A stretch of 64,000 nt of DNA. Source: SHYR01 sp036013055. Its GTDB lineage: Bacteria > Chloroflexota > Dehalococcoidia > UBA2979. Every line of letters starts with the position of its first letter. Within the stretch, counting starts at the first letter, position 1. Position numbers and translations under genes: made by a program. Under the pieces are notes generated by a model that worked only from the letters and a program-made list of their open reading frames with translations, was not told the DNA's origin and made no database searches. Shown here piece by piece: positions 34,900 through 41,658 of this stretch. The DNA lies in the NCBI GenBank assembly GCA_036013055.1, contig DASCQM010000003.1, positions 1 to 64,000 on the forward strand, written 5' to 3'.

Positions 34900-37503
34900 T
34901 CAGACCGCAGCTCCGTGGCAGCGCTTGTACTTCTTGCCGGAACCGCACGGGCACGCCTCGTTGCGCCCGACCTTCTTGACGGTGCGCTGCTGCGTCGCCG
35001 TGGCCGTCGGCGCGGCGGCCTCTCCGCCGCCGATCGCACCACCCGAAGAGGCCTCGGACGGTCCGCTCTCCTGCGTCCGCTGCGGCGCGGCCTGCGGCGT
35101 CGGCTTCTGCCCGACGACGAGCCGCGCGTGGAAGATCTGCCGCACGACGGTCGTGCGGATGTTCTCCAGCAGCTGGCCCCACATATCGTGCGCCTCGGCC
35201 TTGTACGCCACCAGCGGGTCTGACTGCGCGATCGCGCGTAGCCCGATGCCCTGGCGCATCTCATCCATCGCCGTCAGATGCGAGACCCAGAGCGCGTCGA
35301 TCGTCGAGAGCAGCGTGTACCGCTCAACGACGCGCTGCGACTCCTCGCCAGCCTTCTCTTCGAGTTCGCCGTAGATGCGCTCCGCGACCGCGATCGAGGC
35401 GTCCGACGCCTCGTCGACGCTCATGCGCTCAAGCTCGTCGGCGTCCAGCTCGCTGCTGCCGGGTGCTACCGCCTCCAGCGCGACGATCAGCGCCTCGCCG
35501 TCGGGGTCGGTGCCGAGGTGCTCGTCGGCGAGACGCTCGATGTCTTCCTCGATCATCGTCAGCATCGTCTCGCGCAGATCCTCGCCGACCAGCACGCGGT
35601 CGCGCTCGCGGTAGATCACATCGCGGTGCGTGTTCATCACGTCGTCGTACTCGACCACGTTCTTGCGGATGTCGAAGTTGTAGGCCTCAACCTTGCCCTG
35701 CGCGGTCTCGATGGCACGCGTCACCATCTTCGACTCCAGTGGGAGCCCCTCGTCCATCCCCATCTTCGCCATCATGCCCGGCAGCCACTCCGGCGCGAAG
35801 CGGCGCATCAGGTCGTCCTCGAAGGAGACGAAGAACCGCGTTGAGCCCGGGTCGCCCTGGCGTCCGGAACGCCCTCGTAACTGATTGTCGATGCGACGTG
35901 ACTCGTGCCGCTCTGTGCCGATCACGTGCAGTCCGCCACTATCGGCAACGCCCTCACCGAGCTTGATGTCGGTGCCACGTCCGGCCATGTTCGTCGCGAT
36001 CGTGACCGCGCCGGGCTGACCTGCCGCCGCCACGATCGTCGCCTCTCGCGCGTGCTGCTTTGCGTTCAGCACCTCGTGGTCGATGCCACGACGTTGCAGC
36101 AACTCCGAGAGATGCTCCGAACTCTCGATCGCGACCGTGCCGACGAGCACCGGCCGCCCGTTCTCGTGCTTCTCGACGATGTCGTCGATCACGGCGCCGA
36201 ACTTCGCGCTGCTGTCGCGGTAGATGTAGTCCGCGAGGTCGTCGCGGGTGATGGGCACGTTCGTCGGCATCACCATCACGTCGATCTCGTAAATCTCGTT
36301 CAGCTCCTCCGCCTCGGTGACGGCCGTACCGGTCATCCCGGCGAGCTTGTCGTACATGCGGAAGAAGTTCTGGAGCGTGATCGTCGCGTAGGTGACCGAC
36401 TCCTGCTGGATCTTCACGCCTTCCTTCGCCTCGACGGCCTGGTGCAGCCCGTCCGACCAGCGGCGACCCTCCATCAGGCGACCGGTGAAGTCATCGACGA
36501 TCACGACCTGACCGTCCTTCACCACGTAGTCGCGGTCGCGCTGGTAGATGATCTGCGCCTTCAGCGCCGCCTCCATGTAGCGGGTGAGCTGGAAGTTCTC
36601 CGGCGAGTAGATGTTCGGGACGCCGAGCCCCTTCTCCAGCACCTCGACCCCCGCCTCGTTGAGGTGCACCGAGCGCGTGCGCTCATCGACGGTGTAGTCG
36701 CGCTCCCGCTGCAGCGAAGGCACGAGCCGCGCGAACCGCGGGTAGATCGCGGTGTCCTGCTGCGCCGGGCCGGAGATGATCAACGGCGTGCGGGCCTCAT
36801 CGATCAGCACGCTGTCGGCCTCGTCGATGATCGCGTAGTGCCGGGAGCGCTGCACGCGCTGCTCCGGCGTGCGCGCCATGTTGTCGCGCAGATAGTCGAA
36901 GCCGAATTCGTTGTTCGTGCCGTACGTGATGTCCTGCTCGTACGCCTCGGCACGCGTCGGCACGGCGAGCAGATGCTCCATACCGCGCTGCTGCGAGACG
37001 GCCTCGTCCGAGTAGACGTACGCGCTGTCGTGCTGCAGAACGCCGACCGCCATCCCAAGCTTGTGCAGTGCCGGCCCGTACCACTGGGCATCACGGGAGG
37101 CGAGGTAGTCGTTCACGGTGATGATGTGCGCGCCCTTGCCCTCAAGCGCGTTGAGATAGAGCGCGAGGGTGGCGACCAGCGTCTTTCCCTCACCGGTAGC
37201 CATCTCCGCAACTGCACCTCGGTGCAGCGCGATCGCCCCGATAATCTGCACGTCGAATGCGCGGTCTCCCGTGACGCGCGCGACCATCTCGCGCGCGACG
37301 GAGAACGCCTCCGGCAGCAACTCGTCGAGAGTCTCGCCATCAGCGAGGCGGGCGCGGAACACGTCGGTCTGCGCGCGCAGCTCGTCGTCGCTCATCGCCG
37401 CCATGCGGTCGGAGTGGGTGTTCACGACCGTGGCGAGTTCGCGCAGCGGCTTAAGGGCGCGCTCGTTCGGATCGCCAAGCACCTTGCGGAAGAGTCCGAC
37501 CAC
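34900..37503 (-). CDS. secA: Protein translocase motor SecA
   Basis: 867 residues. Drives post-translational export through SecYEG. Walker A MATGEGKTLVATLALYLNAL, the GTNNEFGFDYLRDNM segment, DEAD-like Walker B IIDEADSVLIDEARTPLIIS, helicase motifs GTVAIESSEHLSELL and TNMAGRGTDIKLGEGV, RGRSGRQGDPGSTRFFVS, and the C-terminal SEC-C zinc knuckle CPCGSGKKYKRCHG that binds SecB or ribosomes. GTG start behind CAGGTAG. A TACAAT -10 lies about 50 nt upstream. Standard length, no irregularity. Confidence 0.97.
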   Translation of the reverse strand: MVGLFRKVLGDPNERALKPLRELATVVNTHSDRMAAMSDDELRAQTDVFRARLADGETLDELLPEAFSVAREMVARVTGDRAFDVQIIGAIALHRGAVAEMATGEGKTLVATLALYLNALEGKGAHIITVNDYLASRDAQWYGPALHKLGMAVGVLQHDSAYVYSDEAVSQQRGMEHLLAVPTRAEAYEQDITYGTNNEFGFDYLRDNMARTPEQRVQRSRHYAIIDEADSVLIDEARTPLIISGPAQQDTAIYPRFARLVPSLQRERDYTVDERTRSVHLNEAGVEVLEKGLGVPNIYSPENFQLTRYMEAALKAQIIYQRDRDYVVKDGQVVIVDDFTGRLMEGRRWSDGLHQAVEAKEGVKIQQESVTYATITLQNFFRMYDKLAGMTGTAVTEAEELNEIYEIDVMVMPTNVPITRDDLADYIYRDSSAKFGAVIDDIVEKHENGRPVLVGTVAIESSEHLSELLQRRGIDHEVLNAKQHAREATIVAAAGQPGAVTIATNMAGRGTDIKLGEGVADSGGLHVIGTERHESRRIDNQLRGRSGRQGDPGSTRFFVSFEDDLMRRFAPEWLPGMMAKMGMDEGLPLESKMVTRAIETAQGKVEAYNFDIRKNVVEYDDVMNTHRDVIYRERDRVLVGEDLRETMLTMIEEDIERLADEHLGTDPDGEALIVALEAVAPGSSELDADELERMSVDEASDASIAVAERIYGELEEKAGEESQRVVERYTLLSTIDALWVSHLTAMDEMRQGIGLRAIAQSDPLVAYKAEAHDMWGQLLENIRTTVVRQIFHARLVVGQKPTPQAAPQRTQESGPSEASSGGAIGGGEAAAPTATATQQRTVKKVGRNEACPCGSGKKYKRCHGAAV

Positions 37504-37554
37504 GTCTACCTGCCTGTAGCTACCTGCGCGTCAGCGGTGAGAGCCAACTCATCT

Positions 37555-37560
37555 ATTGTA
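37555..37560 (-). promoter_or_regulatory. Probable -10 hexamer of the secA promoter
   Basis: TACAAT on the minus strand, about 50 nt upstream of the GTG start. A -35 is not obvious. Two copies of CAGGTAG lie in the leader, the second acting as the ribosome site. Confidence 0.4.
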
Positions 37561-37609
37561 CGGGACGTCGGAACCATGGCTCTCGGGAATACCCGCAGCA
37601 GCGATGCGA

Positions 37610-38557
37610 TTAGCGGAAGAGGCTACTGACCGACCCGCCCGTGTGAATACGGTGGATCGCATCGGCAAAGAGCGGAGCAACCGAGATCACGGTCTGCGGC
37701 ACCTGATCGAAGACGCCATCCTCGACCGGCACGGTATCCGTGTAGACCAGCTCGGTAATCTCAGGGATGTTCAGCCGCTCGAATGCCGGGCCTCGGAAGT
37801 ACGGATGCACGCAACTGACATGGATCGACTTCGCGCCGACCTGACCGAGCAACTGGATCGCGCCCAGGATCGTGCCGCCGGTCAGGATCTCGTCATCGAA
37901 GAGGACCGTGTCGCGCCCGGCCACGTCCGGACCGATCAGCGTCATCGACTCCGCCTGCTCGTCGTTGCCGCTGCGCCGCTTCTCGACGATCGCCAGGTCA
38001 CCGCCGAGGCGGTCGGCGAAGTTGCGCGCGTCCTTCGCACGGCCCACGTCCGGCGCAACGATCACGGGGCGGTCGAGGTTCAGCCCGCGGAAGTGCTCGA
38101 CGATCAATGGCATCGCGTGCAGCTCGTCGACGGGGATGTTGAAGAAGCCCTGGATCTGCCCGGCGTGGAGATCGACGGTCAGCACGCGGTCGGCACCCGC
38201 CACCTCGATGAAGTTCGCGAGCAGGCGGGCGGTGATCGAGATGTGCGGCTGGTCCTTCTTGTCGGAGCGCCCGTACGCGTAGTACGGGATCACCGCCGTC
38301 ACGCGACCGGCAGAGGCGCGCTTCGCCGCATCGACCATGATCAGCAGCTCCATGATCCGTGTATTCACGGATCCGACGAACGGCTGGATCAGGAAGACAT
38401 CACGCTCCCGCATGTTCTGCAGGAAGCGGACAAACGTGTTCTCGTTCGAGAAGTCGAAGACCTCGGCTTCACCGAGGGGGATCTCGAGGTGCCTGCACAC
38501 GGCCTCGGCAAACCCGCGGTGGGCGTTGCCGGTGAAGACCGCCATCTCCTGCACCAA
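37610..38557 (-). CDS. prs: Ribose-phosphate pyrophosphokinase (PRPP synthetase)
   Basis: 315 residues. Makes PRPP from ribose 5-phosphate and ATP for nucleotide, His and Trp synthesis. ATP-binding flexible loop region IPYYAYGRSDKKDQPHISIT, the metal-binding DLHAGQIQGFF, RPVIVAPDVGRAKDARNFA and the PRPP loop VLFDDEILTGGTI. In that loop the usual Asp of D-D-x-I-D-T-G/A-G-T is Leu (ILTGGT), which is unusual. Start is ambiguous: TTG 38557 has GGGAG at 7 nt, with GTG 38554 and ATG 38545 as alternatives. Confidence 0.93.
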   Translation of the reverse strand: MVQEMAVFTGNAHRGFAEAVCRHLEIPLGEAEVFDFSNENTFVRFLQNMRERDVFLIQPFVGSVNTRIMELLIMVDAAKRASAGRVTAVIPYYAYGRSDKKDQPHISITARLLANFIEVAGADRVLTVDLHAGQIQGFFNIPVDELHAMPLIVEHFRGLNLDRPVIVAPDVGRAKDARNFADRLGGDLAIVEKRRSGNDEQAESMTLIGPDVAGRDTVLFDDEILTGGTILGAIQLLGQVGAKSIHVSCVHPYFRGPAFERLNIPEITELVYTDTVPVEDGVFDQVPQTVISVAPLFADAIHRIHTGGSVSSLFR

Positions 38558-38745
38558 AGAGGCGCTCCCTGAGTCTGAGCCGGTGGGTAGCGTCCGCGCT
38601 TTCGCGGTCGCGGGCCGATAGTATCACGCGACGCCCTCAGGCCCGAGTACGCAGCCGCACGCCCCCCTCCGACGATCAGAGAGTTACACTATTCGTCCGC
38701 GCCGAACCGCCGACGGACGGCGACGTTGCCGAAGGATCTCCCCAC

Positions 38746-39921
38746 ATGGACTGGAAGTTCACGCCCGAAGAGGAAGCGTTCCGCGAGGAACTGCGCGGCT
38801 TTCTGTCCGCTAATCTGCCCGCGGACTGGAACGACGCCAGCTTCACGCTCCCGGCCACCAGCGAGGAGCGCAACGCGCTCGCCGACAAGATCTCGCAGAG
38901 CCTCGCCGACCGTCAGTGGCTCGCGATGGCGTGGCCGAAAGAGTACGGCGGCCTCGACGCCCCCCACATGCAGCAGATGATCTTCAACGAGGAGACCTCG
39001 TACCGCGCCATGCCGGGCGGCGGCGGGCAGGGCGTGCAGTGGGTCGGCCCGGCGATCATGCTCCACGGCTCGGAAGAGCAGAAGCAGCAGTACCTCCCGC
39101 GCATCACCAGTGCCCAGGACATCTGGTGCACGCTCTACTCGGAGCCGGGTGCCGGCTCTGACCTCGCCTCGCTGCAGACCTCCGCCGTGCGCGACGGCGA
39201 CGAGTTCGTGATCAACGGCCAGAAGATCTGGACCAGCGGCGGACGCGAAGCGAACATGGGCTGGCTCGCAGCCCGCACCAACCCGACCGCGCCGAAGCAC
39301 CGTGGCATCTCCACCTTTGCCGTGCCGATGGACACGGACGGCATCACCGTCCAGCCGCTGACGAACATGGCCGGCGAACAGAACTTCAACGAGGTCTACT
39401 TCGACAACGTCCGCATCCCCGCCGAGAACCTCGTGGGTACGGAGGACCGCGGCTGGTACCAGGTCGCCTCGGCGCTCGACTTTGAGCGCTCGGGCGTGCA
39501 GGCCTACTCGGGCGGCAAGCGAAACGTGGAGCGGCTCGTCGAGATCGTGAAGCAGGACGCCGGCCTGATCGCCGACCGCCAGCAGACGCGTTACGAACTG
39601 GCCGACCGCTGGCTCGAACTGGAAGTCGGCTTCAACATCGCCTACCGCATTCCGTGGATGCAGTCCGCGGGCATGGTGCCAAACGCGGAGGCCTCGGTCT
39701 CCAAGCTCTACGGCTCAGAGCTGAGCCAGCGCATCGCTGGCACCGGCATCAAGATGCTCGGCCTCGCCGGCGGACTCGCGCCCGGCTCGGCCAACGCCCC
39801 GCTCGGTGGGGCGCTCTCGGCCAGCTACCTGAACTCGGTCTCAAGCACGATCGCCGCCGGCACCTCAGAGGTGCAGCGCAACATCATCGCCCAGCGCGGG
39901 CTCGGCATGCCGAGGGGCTAG
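38746..39921 (+). CDS. Acyl-CoA dehydrogenase family protein (FadE-type)
   Basis: 391 residues, same domain order as the enzyme at 7030: WLAMAWPKEYGGLDAPHMQ, LYSEPGAGSDLASLQTSAVR, INGQKIWTSGGREANMGWLA and C-terminal GTSEVQRNIIAQRGLGMPRG. The catalytic-Glu position of the medium-chain enzymes holds Ala (A-A-G-T-S-E), so it may use Glu elsewhere or need a partner subunit. A TACACT hexamer is about 55 nt upstream. Probably channels electrons from acyl-CoA oxidation through ETF into the quinone pool. Confidence 0.9.
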   Translation: MDWKFTPEEEAFREELRGFLSANLPADWNDASFTLPATSEERNALADKISQSLADRQWLAMAWPKEYGGLDAPHMQQMIFNEETSYRAMPGGGGQGVQWVGPAIMLHGSEEQKQQYLPRITSAQDIWCTLYSEPGAGSDLASLQTSAVRDGDEFVINGQKIWTSGGREANMGWLAARTNPTAPKHRGISTFAVPMDTDGITVQPLTNMAGEQNFNEVYFDNVRIPAENLVGTEDRGWYQVASALDFERSGVQAYSGGKRNVERLVEIVKQDAGLIADRQQTRYELADRWLELEVGFNIAYRIPWMQSAGMVPNAEASVSKLYGSELSQRIAGTGIKMLGLAGGLAPGSANAPLGGALSASYLNSVSSTIAAGTSEVQRNIIAQRGLGMPRG

Positions 39922-40103
39922 CCCCCGCGCCTGAACCAGCGCCACGGCCGCACAAGCAGGCCCAGCAAGTACCCGATCTCGCCCCGGACGTTGTGCGTGC
40001 TCGTCGTACTGTTGCCCTTGCTCAGCCGGTCGACGCGACGGTTGTGTTCCGCCTTCATCCAGAGCGGGTCATGCTGGGGCGGCGGTACGTTCGGGAAGGT
40101 CAT
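39918..40103 (-). CDS. Basic microprotein, paralogue of the 40114-40290 product
   Basis: 61 residues: PPPQHDPLWMKAEHNRRVDR, then a GN-x-T turn and an amphipathic or membrane-associated basic end (YLLGLLVRPWRWFRRGG). It shares D-P-x-x-M-K-A-E-H, S-x-G-N-x-T and Y-L-L-G-x-x-V-R with the gene immediately upstream, so the two arose by tandem duplication. It starts 10 bp after that gene's stop. Its 3' end overlaps the opposing acyl-CoA dehydrogenase by 4 bp. Function unknown. Confidence 0.7.
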   Translation of the reverse strand: MTFPNVPPPQHDPLWMKAEHNRRVDRLSKGNSTTSTHNVRGEIGYLLGLLVRPWRWFRRGG

Positions 40104-40113
40104 CGCGCGCCGC

Positions 40114-40290
40114 CTAGAGGCTCGAGCGCCGCTTCGGCCGGCGGAACACTCGGACGACGCGGCCCAGCAAGTACCAGATGTCGTGCCAGATCGTCTGGTT
40201 CCCGCGGCTGATGTGCTCGCCCTTGCGAGCGTGCTCCGCCTTCATCGCGTGCGGGTCGTAGTTCTCCGGCCCGGGCGTATTGAAGACCAT
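40114..40290 (-). CDS. 58-residue basic microprotein, first of a tandem pair
   Basis: MVFNTPGPENYDPHAMKAEH, then ISRGNQTIW and YLLGRVVRVFRRPKRR. Strong Shine-Dalgarno (GAGGAGG, about 8 nt before ATG) and a TAGACT hexamer about 70 nt upstream support real expression. The Trp/Arg-rich C-terminal helix could lie on the membrane or bind nucleic acid. Both members keep the same motifs while the linkers differ, which indicates selection for protein sequence. Confidence 0.7.
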   Translation of the reverse strand: MVFNTPGPENYDPHAMKAEHARKGEHISRGNQTIWHDIWYLLGRVVRVFRRPKRRSSL

Positions 40291-40351
40291 CGAGTGCCTC
40301 CTCGCTGACTCGCCCCGGCATTCGAGCGGGGGAGCGCGGTAGGAGAACAGT

Positions 40352-40885
40352 CTAGCTGTTTAACTCGGCGATAGCCTGACGGATGTGCATGTCCTCGACG
40401 AACGGTGAGCCCTGTGACTCGCGCAGCGCGTTGGCGCGTGCCAGCACGTCGGCGCGGGCCATTCCGGCGGGTGGTTCGGTCGCCCACGCCGTTAGCAGCA
40501 CCAGTACGCCATTCGGGTCCTCCATGAAGACCAGCCGTTCGTAGCCGCGCGTGATCTCCTCGCTCGCCTGCATCCCGGCGCTCGACAGCTCGAAGAACGC
40601 ACGATCCATCGTCTCGCCGGAGACGGCGAGCGTGAGGTACTGCATCGAACCGACGCCGAGGCTGGCATCGGCGAGCTTCAGGTTCGGGTCGTTCGGGCCG
40701 ATCAGCATCACGTAGCTGTCGTTGCCCGCGTGCAAGAGCGCCTGCGACGACTCCGCGTCATCGCGGTTCGGCTCCGTGTAGAGGTGCTGCATCCCGAACG
40801 TACGCGTGTAGAACTCCAGCGACGCCTGCAAGTTGCGCACGATGATCGCCGGATAGCCGAGCCCGTTCACCTGCACCGCACGCAC
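40352..40885 (-). CDS. VOC-superfamily (glyoxalase/dioxygenase-like) protein
   Basis: 177 residues. Two beta-alpha-beta-beta-beta modules of the vicinal oxygen chelate fold: LGYPAIIVRNLQASLEFYTR with FGMQHLY, and LTLAVSGETMDRAFFELSSA with LVFMEDPNGVLVLL, whose Asp-Pro-x-Gly-x-x-hydrophobic end is typical. The usual metal ligands (His near the start of module 1, Glu at the end) are not both obvious, so it may be a binding protein rather than an enzyme. GTG start with GGAG upstream. A C-terminal extension of about 45 residues is helical. Confidence 0.75.
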   Translation of the reverse strand: MRAVQVNGLGYPAIIVRNLQASLEFYTRTFGMQHLYTEPNRDDAESSQALLHAGNDSYVMLIGPNDPNLKLADASLGVGSMQYLTLAVSGETMDRAFFELSSAGMQASEEITRGYERLVFMEDPNGVLVLLTAWATEPPAGMARADVLARANALRESQGSPFVEDMHIRQAIAELNS

Positions 40886-40980
40886 CCCGCTCCGCTGAAC
40901 CGGCGCTCGAATCGCCGCCGTCGAACCTGTCGAGGGCGGAGCGTACCCGCTCGCGCCACGCTGCGGAAGCGCCGGCCCGC

Positions 40981-40986
40981 TACCAT
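40981..40986 (+). promoter_or_regulatory. -10 hexamer of a leaderless transcript
   Basis: TACCAT, exactly 6 nt before ATG 40993, with no Shine-Dalgarno between. Confidence 0.5.
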
Positions 40987-40992
40987 CGCGGC

Positions 40993-41475
40993 ATGACCGA
41001 GCCGACCGACGACCGCAACGCGGGGCTGCCGAACGACTTCGCCGCCACCATCTACCGGCTGGCGATCAACTACTGCGTTGATGTCCCGTCCGAGGTTAGC
41101 GGCGCGCTGCCGGCCCGGTCGCACATTCCGGTGCAGGCCACGGCAAACAGCCATCGCTTCCGCACGACGCTGGTTCCGCGAGGGGGCGGCAACCACCGGC
41201 TCTTCCTGAACGGCGACGTGCGTGCCCGAGCCGGCGTCGGCGAGGGCGACGACGTGACGATCACGCTCGCGCTCGATGACGACCCGCGCGAAGCACCGAT
41301 CCCTGACGACCTCGCTGCTGCCCTGCCGTCCGACGGCATCGAAAGGCTGCTCGCACTTCCGCCGGCGATGCGACGCTCGATGCTCGACTGGCTCACTGAG
41401 GCGAAACGCCCTGAGACGCGTCAGCGGCGCATCGAACGCATCTCCGAGGAGATCGGCAACCGCCTCGCCGATTGA
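40993..41475 (+). CDS. YdeI/DUF1905-type protein
   Basis: 160 residues. An N-terminal DUF1905-like beta domain (VPSEVSGALPARSHIPVQAT, then TTLVPRGGGNHRLFLNGDVR and GVGEGDDVTITLALDDDPRE) and a C-terminal helical bacteriocin-protection YdeI/OmpD-associated segment (LALPPAMRRSMLDWLTEAKR, then ETRQRRIERISEEI). The family is linked to tolerance of cationic peptides in enterobacteria; its biochemical role is unknown. Its TGA stop lies inside the -35 of the valS promoter. Confidence 0.8.
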   Translation: MTEPTDDRNAGLPNDFAATIYRLAINYCVDVPSEVSGALPARSHIPVQATANSHRFRTTLVPRGGGNHRLFLNGDVRARAGVGEGDDVTITLALDDDPREAPIPDDLAAALPSDGIERLLALPPAMRRSMLDWLTEAKRPETRQRRIERISEEIGNRLAD

Positions 41476-41501
41476 CCGCCTGCACCCGTCGCCCCTACGA
41501 T
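41472..41501 (+). promoter_or_regulatory. Promoter of the val leader-valS transcript
   Basis: TTGACC (41472-41477), 18-bp spacer, TACGAT (41496-41501). The expected start site is within a base or two of the leader-peptide ATG at 41509. The -35 overlaps the stop codon of the preceding gene. Confidence 0.75.
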
Positions 41502-41508
41502 CGATCGG

Positions 41509-41553
41509 ATGCACGCAGTAGTAGAGAACGTAGTAGTAGCCATCGGCGGCTAG
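41509..41553 (+). CDS. Val-rich leader peptide of the valS attenuator
   Basis: 14 codons: MHAVVENVVVAIGG. Five of the 14 are valine, in runs of two and three, and all five use GTA, which is rare in this GC-rich genome where valine is almost always GTC or GTG. The peptide lies between the promoter and an intrinsic terminator upstream of valyl-tRNA synthetase. When charged tRNA-Val is scarce the ribosome should stall on the GTA runs and change folding of the RNA behind it. The start codon is 7 nt after the -10, so the leader is itself nearly leaderless. Confidence 0.85.
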   Translation: MHAVVENVVVAIGG

Positions 41554-41578
41554 TCCTTCAGCGAAGGACCTGACCGCC
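41545..41578 (+). promoter_or_regulatory. Attenuator RNA hairpin between leader peptide and terminator
   Basis: Inner stem GTCCTTC (41553-41559) with GAAGGAC (41563-41569) around an AGC loop, extended by GGCGG (41545-41549) with CCGCC (41574-41578). The 5' arm covers the last codons and stop of the leader peptide, so ribosome position decides whether it forms. GGCGG could also pair with CCGCC inside the terminator (41585-41589), giving a candidate antiterminator; which structure wins needs an RNA folding calculation. Confidence 0.6.
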
Positions 41579-41582
41579 TGCG

Positions 41583-41603
41583 CCCCGCCCAGCGGGGTTT
41601 TTT
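41583..41603 (+). terminator. Intrinsic terminator (attenuator) upstream of valS
   Basis: Stem CCCCGC / GCGGGG with a CCA loop followed directly by six T, the best T-tract terminator in the window. It lies 30 nt after the leader-peptide stop and 55 nt before the valS ATG, so it must be read through for valS expression. Confidence 0.88.
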
Positions 41604-41658
41604 CATGCCAGCGACCAGCGACTAGCAACCGAACGATCACCGACGAACGAAGGCCCAG

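Noticed and set aside
41476..41658. T-box riboswitch upstream of valS
   Set aside because: No T-box sequence (UGGNACCGCG) and no stem I/specifier architecture in the 183 bp; the Val-codon leader peptide explains the terminator better.
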